Below, piece after piece: positions 57,339 to 64,000 of a stretch of DNA of 64,000 nt; the stretch's first letter is position 1, and each line of letters starts with the position of its first letter. Origin of the DNA: Pseudoips prasinana (lineage: Eukaryota > Arthropoda > Insecta > Lepidoptera > Nolidae); NCBI GenBank assembly GCA_951640165.1, contig OX621241.1:14203001-14267000 (forward strand). The letters run 5' to 3'. The position numbers and the translations under genes are program-made. The notes below the pieces were generated by a model, which saw only the letters and a list, made by a program, of their open reading frames with translations, searched no databases and was not told where the DNA came from.

Positions 57339-60300
57339 GTTCATAATGCTTACAAACTAATTACTCTGTAACTAAAGTATAGACAAATCTCTGTACTAAC
57401 TTTGGGCAATTCTAGTGGTTGGCTCAATTCAATTGGCTATGATATTGGATCTGACTGCATGGCGAGAACGCCTTCATATTGTTACCACGTTTGTAATATA
57501 AATAAATAATATCTATTTATTTATTACTTAAAAACTTGTACCTAATGTTTGACTTAACGCACCCATAAACAGTGGCTAGCGAGTCTTCATAATGCTGTCG
57601 ACCAATGAAATCACGGAATCATTCTATCACATCATTCGAAAACACATTACCTGCAAGGCTGCCTACAAGGTTATAATACCTGGAATATAAAATTTACCGA
57701 AGTAATAAATTTTAGTAATTAACTAATACCATTGTAATAGTTTTTCAATACAAATTTATTGGAAAACTTTTATGTAAACATTCAATTTAAATGATAGGGC
57801 TCACAATATAACTTTTATTTACTTTTATCTCCTTTAATAAGTCCTATGTTATTAAGTAATTTTAACGACCAAGTAACTAATTAAGAAATAGTTTATGGTT
57901 AATAGTATTTAACAACTCCTCAATTTTATTAAACCATATAAAACAAGAATAGAAAGATATTTTATCATTTGTACTTTTTAAATATTTTAAATGCGTAAGT
58001 AAGTAGGTACTATGATTTTTATTAAACCATATGCATGTGCAGGGATAGGGTGGTATAAAATCGTCGCGTGTGAAATAAAATAAACGACATTTCAAAAATG
58101 AAAATCTTTGGGACCAGTATTTATTATTATTTCTATCGACAAAATAAATATTAATAAACCAATTATATAAATTAATTAAAAGTAAATATTCTGTGTATTG
58201 ATTATTCTATGAAAGGGTAATATGAGAAAAAAAAATAAAGGAAATTCTATAAAATTCTTATCTATAAATCGATAGAATCTGTCAAATATATAATGTGTCA
58301 AATTTAGAATCTGTCATTGTAGAACCTGCCATAGTAGACTAAGATTTCAAAAGTAGAATCTGTGGAGTTTCAACTAAACGATATAGAAGTCCTTTCATCT
58401 AAAACCTACCTTAGTAATGTGTACACTTTATTAATTATATTATCAGTAAAATAAGATACTAATTAAGGCGATGGTTCTATGATTAAATGTTAAAATGAAT
58501 AAAAAATGTCGACGCATATATCGACGACGTGTACTGGGAGCAAAACTGGCATGGGAACTAGTAATTATATTTTTTTTTTATATGGAATATTGCCATAAAA
58601 GATACCAGTATATAGTTAATGACTGGCCACAAGGCGCCGACATAAACCAGGCTGTTTCATTCAGAACAATGCAATTGTCAGAATCAATTAATTATATAGT
58701 CCTCACTTCGTGACTTATAAATATTGTATAACTTGTATATAAGAGCCATGTTAAACAGTGTATCACAATATTGCCAGTAAGCCTATGTTATGTCCTAATG
58801 ACTGAATGAATAGTACACGCGATCTTGTTATAAGGTTGTTGGAAAAGCTGAACTTGTGCATTACACATTTTTTTCTTTTTGTACCATAATCGGCATTATT
58901 AATCAAAAATGCTTTTTTAGCATAAGGTTTTTTTATATATTAATTTAAGGAGCTTTTTGGTCATAGAAGTATCAGCTCCAAAAAGAGAAAAAAAATCAAA
59001 GTTTTGCAATAGATTTGCAACGACTTTAGATGATTTAAGATTTGTTTTCAAACTAGTTAGGTATTTAGGCTACACTTTTTTGCATTCTATAGCAAGTTCT
59101 ACAATCGATTTTAAAAAGCTAAACGTCTTATCTTCTATTAGACTCCTTTTCCATAAAATTTTTGAATTCTTCTTTTTCCGATTTATGACCAAAAAGAAAA
59201 ATGTTTTGCACACATTTAACCTATCCAATGCCCTTCAAGATACTCAATCACAATACAGAACAAGATTTTATCAAAGGGCATCACCTCACGTAAACGAGCT
59301 GAGCTATTGTCGGTTCTGTTCAATGATTAAAAGTCAAAAGGTTTCGCCATCGAACCTTGTTTATGGTCGTGTGTAATTACAAGTCTCTCTTATTTGATCA
59401 CAACCAATAAATTGCGGTACGACATCGCTCGCCATTACTGTGCAAATAAATCTTTTAATTAAAACCTGCAGGTGGCCCAGGATTTTTGCGCACAACCGCG
59501 AAACCGCGTGTTCGTTTGAAATAAACCATCAGGATATAGGAAATATCAAGAAAATTGTTGAGCACAACGCAATGCGGCAGTAAAGCTCACGTAGCTATTA
59601 TTGCCTTACCCATACATATGAGTGAACTGAAAACAAGTGCACTTATTGGCTTCGCGAACCTTAGCGACTATTCCACTTTTATTCCTAGCACGAACAATAG
59701 GCCTGCCGGTAATATAGCCGGTTTTCTTGCCTTCTACCGATCATTGGTGCGAGTTACGATGCTATAAATATAGTAGGACGTGCCCGTGACCTGGGCAACG
59801 CAATGCGCGCAGCGCCGCCACCTCGCCGCAGTCAATACGCACACAAAATATAATATATTTTATGCACTATTTTTATATATTTCCATTGTATACTAGGTTT
59901 TGATTGGGTTATACATAGCGTGTGTAGTTTATTTTAATACGGAACGTGACTGAAAATGGAAATAACTACTTACATTTTCTTTTTACGTCCGAAACTTTCT
60001 CGGTCCGCGTTTTTGTAAACAAGAAGTTTAACAATCCCGCCCGACTGGTTCTGCCATTCGATTTAACTGGAAACGACGTTATTTAAATATCAGTATTTAC
60101 CTCTTAGTGCACTTGTAGTCTGCGGATTAAGTTTATGGAATGAAGATATCAGCCTCTTATGAATTTAGATATCTACGAATACCCAAAGCCATGACTAGAG
60201 AAGGCCTTGGCGTTGTTCCAGCACAACTGGGGCAAGCGTTCTTAGGTGTCTATCGGTAGACCGTTTGTTGGCAATCGCCTTAATAGGTTATATGGAATTC

Positions 60301-63130
60301 TCAACGCAGAATACATAAATTACACAAGAGTTACTTTGTGCGGGTGAATGAAATGCTGTTGCTCCTTGAAAACAACACAGAGGTATTCCATAAATGTTAT
60401 ATATAAAGTAAGATGTAATACATCAAAAACATGATCGTATTTCAAAAGTTATTTGGATACTGCCTTTTTCACTCTAAGTAATCGTATTTTTAATGCAAGT
60501 TTGTCATCATTTAACACATAAGTGAACAAAAGATTCATACGATTTTACACATTATTCTCAATGCTTTTTCACAAGATCTCTAGGTTAATGTATTAAGTTA
60601 GTAGAAGTAAAGACAGACCTTCAGTCTACCTTCCTATGTTATTGCTTATTGGTGCTTATTGGCCATGACCGTGACTCGCAATTAGATATAATTACCTTCA
60701 ATTTGTGCTGCTACCCATGTTATTCGCCGTGGTCTGGACTGATATCTGACTAGTTCACTGCAATTATTTTGCGTTTGCAAATTAAACCTCGTTGGATCAT
60801 GCGGAAGTTTATTTGCCGGGAATTATATTTCTTATTACGTAATTCGCCCTTTTTGATACTAGAGCGTGTTACACGAGTTACATTTTTTTTTATATACCTC
60901 GTGTTCATTGCCGGGCCTTGGAGTTACGAACTTCATGAACAGTTGCATGACATCTGGCGTAATGGTCTAAATACGAGCTATGATCTCAAACTAATTAAAA
61001 CAAACGTGCAAATTATATCGAACTCGCCACATGTCATATTTTTAATTTCATGTGGTCGCGAGTTATTTTTTTCTAATTACAAAGTTGGCAAGGAAGTGGG
61101 AGACGACAGAAACGAGGCAGGCTGTCAGGCCATCCTATTATAACCGGCAACGTCGTGCTTTTTGGCATAAGCTCCACGTCAGAGTGGAGTCAACGTTTTC
61201 CCCGACAGCCGACACGGCTCGTGTCAACGAGATAAATAGGAATTTCTACTAGAAGAAAATAACTCGAAATCGTATTGTTACGCCGTGATCGTGAATAATT
61301 AGGTACCACTCGCGATTATTCTAAAGATAACATTTTTGTAGCTTTTTTCTTCAAGAGTGTGTGTCCCAGCTGGAATTCTTCATGGTATTTTAAAAATAAT
61401 TTCCAAATAAACTTCCTTGGTAACAAAAGCGACCTAAATGCATGTTGTCGTTGTGTCATCGCACCTAATATTACCAGTGGCGAGGACAATGCATTACGCA
61501 ACGAATGGCTGCATCGGCAGTCGTCGCACGCGCACCCAACGGTCACCGCCGCCGGCGCATCGTAGCTATTCTGACCTAATTGCTGTTTCATTCCAGGAAT
61601 TACTGTTGTACACTATTTGGTATTATTTTATCTTGAAGTGCTTTGATGAGTTGTAGGGTTCAGTTTAAAATATATTCGGTCAAAACGTTATAGAACCTTT
61701 TAGTTTTACTGTCATAAAATGTCACCACTGGAACTATTTATAATTAGAGAGTCTGGTCACAAATTTCCAAGAAACCTATTGAATCAGGTGAAAATTAATT
61801 TAATTAAAATATTTAAAAGAGGACAAGAGAATGACAGGTGACATAATTAACCAGTTTAAAGAGAAAGTGAATATCATCTGTATCCAGAAGTAAAAGTGCT
61901 CGTAGCGGACTGAATGAGGTGAAAAGAACAAGTGACTCATACTCGGCCTAAATGATCAGAGCTTATAACTTCATCGTGATGTAGTCTCAGCCTCTCAGGC
62001 ACTTGTAAAACCTCTATACCTAACACTATCACATACCAACCGTTAGTATTGTTAATTATTTGTTTATCAAGACAAATAATTTACAATACCAATGTGTAGT
62101 ATCACGATACTTCTTTCTATTTATCCAATTTAATTTTTTCCAACAATCTGTTTCAAATTTACTGCCTTTATTTTCAGCGGAACGTTTAATAATATTGTTA
62201 ATATCCTGACAGCTCGGTGTGGGGTGTTTACGTAAACTGGCAATAAGCGGCCAGCACAAACACCGAAAACAAACATCAATAATTCACGTTAAGTTTCGAA
62301 AAAATAATGCGAAGGTAGTCATAAATAAGCTCGTAAAGCTGCTGGACCCAATTATTACATTTTCCTGACTTTAATCGTGATTAATATCCGTTTAGCCAAG
62401 TCGCTGTGTCAAAACAGGATATTATAAGAATATCCTAATTAGACATTTCCTTCTCCGTAAAGGTCATTAGGTATAGAAAAAAACTTGTTTATATAAGTAA
62501 TTTGGGTCTCTAAAGATTCTGAACTGCTCGGTTAAAAAACCGTTTTAAAATACTCTAATCAAAAATAACAATTGGTAGCTATAGCTGTATTTAAATACCA
62601 CTCTGGTAGAAATTGGCGCACAACATGAATCAATCCTTTTTCCATCAATTCTATGTTCCCAGGGACTACAATGTGTCGGAAACCGACAAGTTTCGATGCA
62701 ACTGGCAATTTCATATCACTCCTCGTATCGGACTCGATAGTTCCATCACGTAAATGATAGTATGAAAACAGTACGTCAGGAAAGACTTATTCAACACAGA
62801 CGTTAGATTCAGAAAATCACCTCTTATTTTGTTACTACTAAGGTTTCTTTTCTATTGGCTTAGAAGTTATACAGTCATTTGAAGGCGAATACTTTAACAG
62901 CGCAGTGCGAAATGCATTCAACCGAAAGTAAAGCCAAGGCTTTGCACAAACAGTCCAAGTTTACTTGACTTGAGTGAACATTGTCTAGGTTACATTATGT
63001 AAGTGTTCGTGTGACTGCAAGGAACGGTAACATGGTTCCTTAGCAGGTCACATTGGTGCGAATGACATCAGTCGCTGTCAAGTGCATAGGAGTCAACGAA
63101 CAGGATTTAACATTGCGTATGCATTAGACG
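57339..63130. other. 5.8-kb AT-rich region without supported genes
   Basis: No transposon was recognised. Around 58260-58370 a short motif (AGAATCTGTC and variants) recurs four times. Frames at 58957-59376 (139 codons, TTG start) and 60769-61143 (124 codons) are the longest. Their length is borderline for chance in AT-rich DNA, and neither shows a known domain. Confidence 0.4.
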
Positions 63131-63420
63131 CATCGTAGCCTTGACTTCCTCCTGTGCCTGGCATGGCTCACGGCCAGAACCATTCACTGACCTACTAGGC
63201 ATCTTCGGGAACTCCGGTATATTTTGTTCTGTAATAAGATATAAACTAAAGCCCGTAGCGAACAGCCTCGCATTAGCATCGGCGGCGCCCGCATGCTTAA
63301 TTCTGGCCGCATTAAGGGTAATAACGTGGACCCGAGAGGAATGAGACGTCTGAGCCCAGCTGTTTCTTATTATGTCGCGGTAATGGTGGACGAGTGACCG
63401 CTGCGACGTGGGTACTTGAA
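63131..63420. other. GC-richer block near the right end
   Basis: Composition rises, with segments such as GCATCGGCGGCGCCCGCATG. A 67-codon plus-strand frame (63141-63344) has no known domain. It is either part of an unrecognised repeat or the edge of a regulatory or exonic region that extends to 63600. Confidence 0.3.
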
Positions 63421-63479
63421 GCTATGCAGCCGGCGTGTTAACCCTGCTATTATCTTTTAATACCATCGACTTCATTATT

Positions 63480-63635
63480 CACTACATTTTTTTTGCAACC
63501 GCAGCGAGGCGCGGCCGGCTTCGCGAGTCGCCGACACGGGTTTGATAACCCGGAGACCTTGGTCTTAATTGCGCTTGCTCGGACCATTCTGCCGCGTCCA
63601 CTTTTTATGCGCCTGCACATCGCTAGTAAAAACAT
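63480..63635. other. GC-rich block with open frames on both strands
   Basis: The CGCAGCGAGGCGCGGCCGGC region is open on both strands (plus 63493-63681, minus 63450-63635). The minus strand also carries a tRNA-like string GAATGGTCCGAGC and GGGTTATCAAACCCG, but no acceptor stem can be paired. I suspect a conserved dispersed repeat because the predicted peptides feel familiar from insect annotations. This is not proven. Confidence 0.3.
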
Positions 63636-64000
63636 GACAACGACGCCTACCCAGCCGGCTCTAAATGGTACATTACTCTAAGAAAACTGAAACTGGTCGA
63701 CAACTCTTCAAACTCGTTGGCTTACCTGAAGTGCGCTCTACCGAGAAAGCCACACTTCGCTATGCTGAATCCTTTGCAGATCTTACCCTATAAATCAGTT
63801 TTCTAGTTATTATAAACACGAAATGCCATGTTTCCAGTAAAAGTAGTAAGGGCAATATGAATAGATCATCCTAAGACATCTTTTTAACCTGAGTTTAAGT
63901 TTAAATGAGTCGATCGTTTTACTTAGCCCAATTAAACTTGAACGTAATATAATTTATTTATAATTTGTTCTGAACAATTTTTATATGATTATAAAAAAAT

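Noticed and set aside
58957..59376. 139-codon plus-strand frame
   Set aside because: It starts at TTG and is rich in Lys and Phe as expected from AT-rich DNA. It has no domain and its length is within chance for the window.
60769..61143. 124-codon plus-strand frame with a hydrophobic stretch
   Set aside because: Its start is not ATG, there is no known family, and one hydrophobic run in AT-rich sequence is not evidence for a membrane protein.
63540..63600. Possible tRNA on the minus strand
   Set aside because: The T-arm-like stem is present but the B box has several changes, and neither acceptor nor anticodon stems form.
1..64000. CRISPR array, operon or bacterial-type system
   Set aside because: No regularly spaced short repeats, no clustered genes and no ribosome-binding sites exist. 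Everything fits eukaryotic non-coding DNA.

Overview
The window looks like non-coding chromosomal DNA of a lepidopteran (moth or butterfly). It is AT-rich throughout. I found no host exon with convincing coding and splice signals, so it is probably intergenic DNA or the inside of a very long intron. The lepidopteran call rests on the interspersed repeats: tRNA-derived SINEs whose tails read like ACAAATATTTGTGTGATGA and TTAGTTTGGGATCAGATGG, repeats opening with CTAGCTGTGCCCGCG and closing with TTTCGCATTTATAATATTAG, and LINE 3' ends with GATGAT tails. I recognise these from general knowledge of moth and butterfly genomes. No database search was possible.

The only long reading frame is the reverse transcriptase ORF of one 5'-truncated non-LTR retrotransposon (about 28.6-31.3 kb). 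It keeps a YADD active site but has a stop codon and a changed residue in the remaining endonuclease tail. A second LINE 3' end (31.95-32.21 kb) has a clear 12-bp target duplication. Several more LINE 3' ends of two other families are scattered about.

The most notable content is small inverted-repeat elements. Family 1 (about 141 bp, long terminal inverted repeats, GTAC at both ends) has six copies at 2.1, 12.2, 14.4, 19.3, 37.1 and 44.2 kb, three in each orientation. Family 2 (341-403 bp, 33-bp inverted repeats) has two copies at 35.3 and 37.9 kb. Family 3 is a foldback element with 75-bp arms, with copies at 15.6 and 34.1 kb. A single 240-bp element with about 97-bp arms lies at 32.9 kb. 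Four nested insertions can be read directly (31.9, 32.9, 34.1 and 35.3 kb), making 31.9-38.2 kb a layered insertion hot spot.

Two perfect hairpins of 65 and 69 bp (7.5 and 45.3 kb), a 13-bp inverted duplication inside a LINE fragment (36.5 kb) and a 22-bp palindrome (44.2 kb) resemble template-switch products. A degenerate tandem array with a unit of 141-151 bp lies at 22.3-22.8 kb. Several GC-rich blocks (16.4, 19.9-20.1, 52.6-52.8 and 63.1-63.6 kb) stand out from the background and are the best places to look for hidden exons or promoters. No tRNA gene, rRNA, CRISPR array or operon was found.
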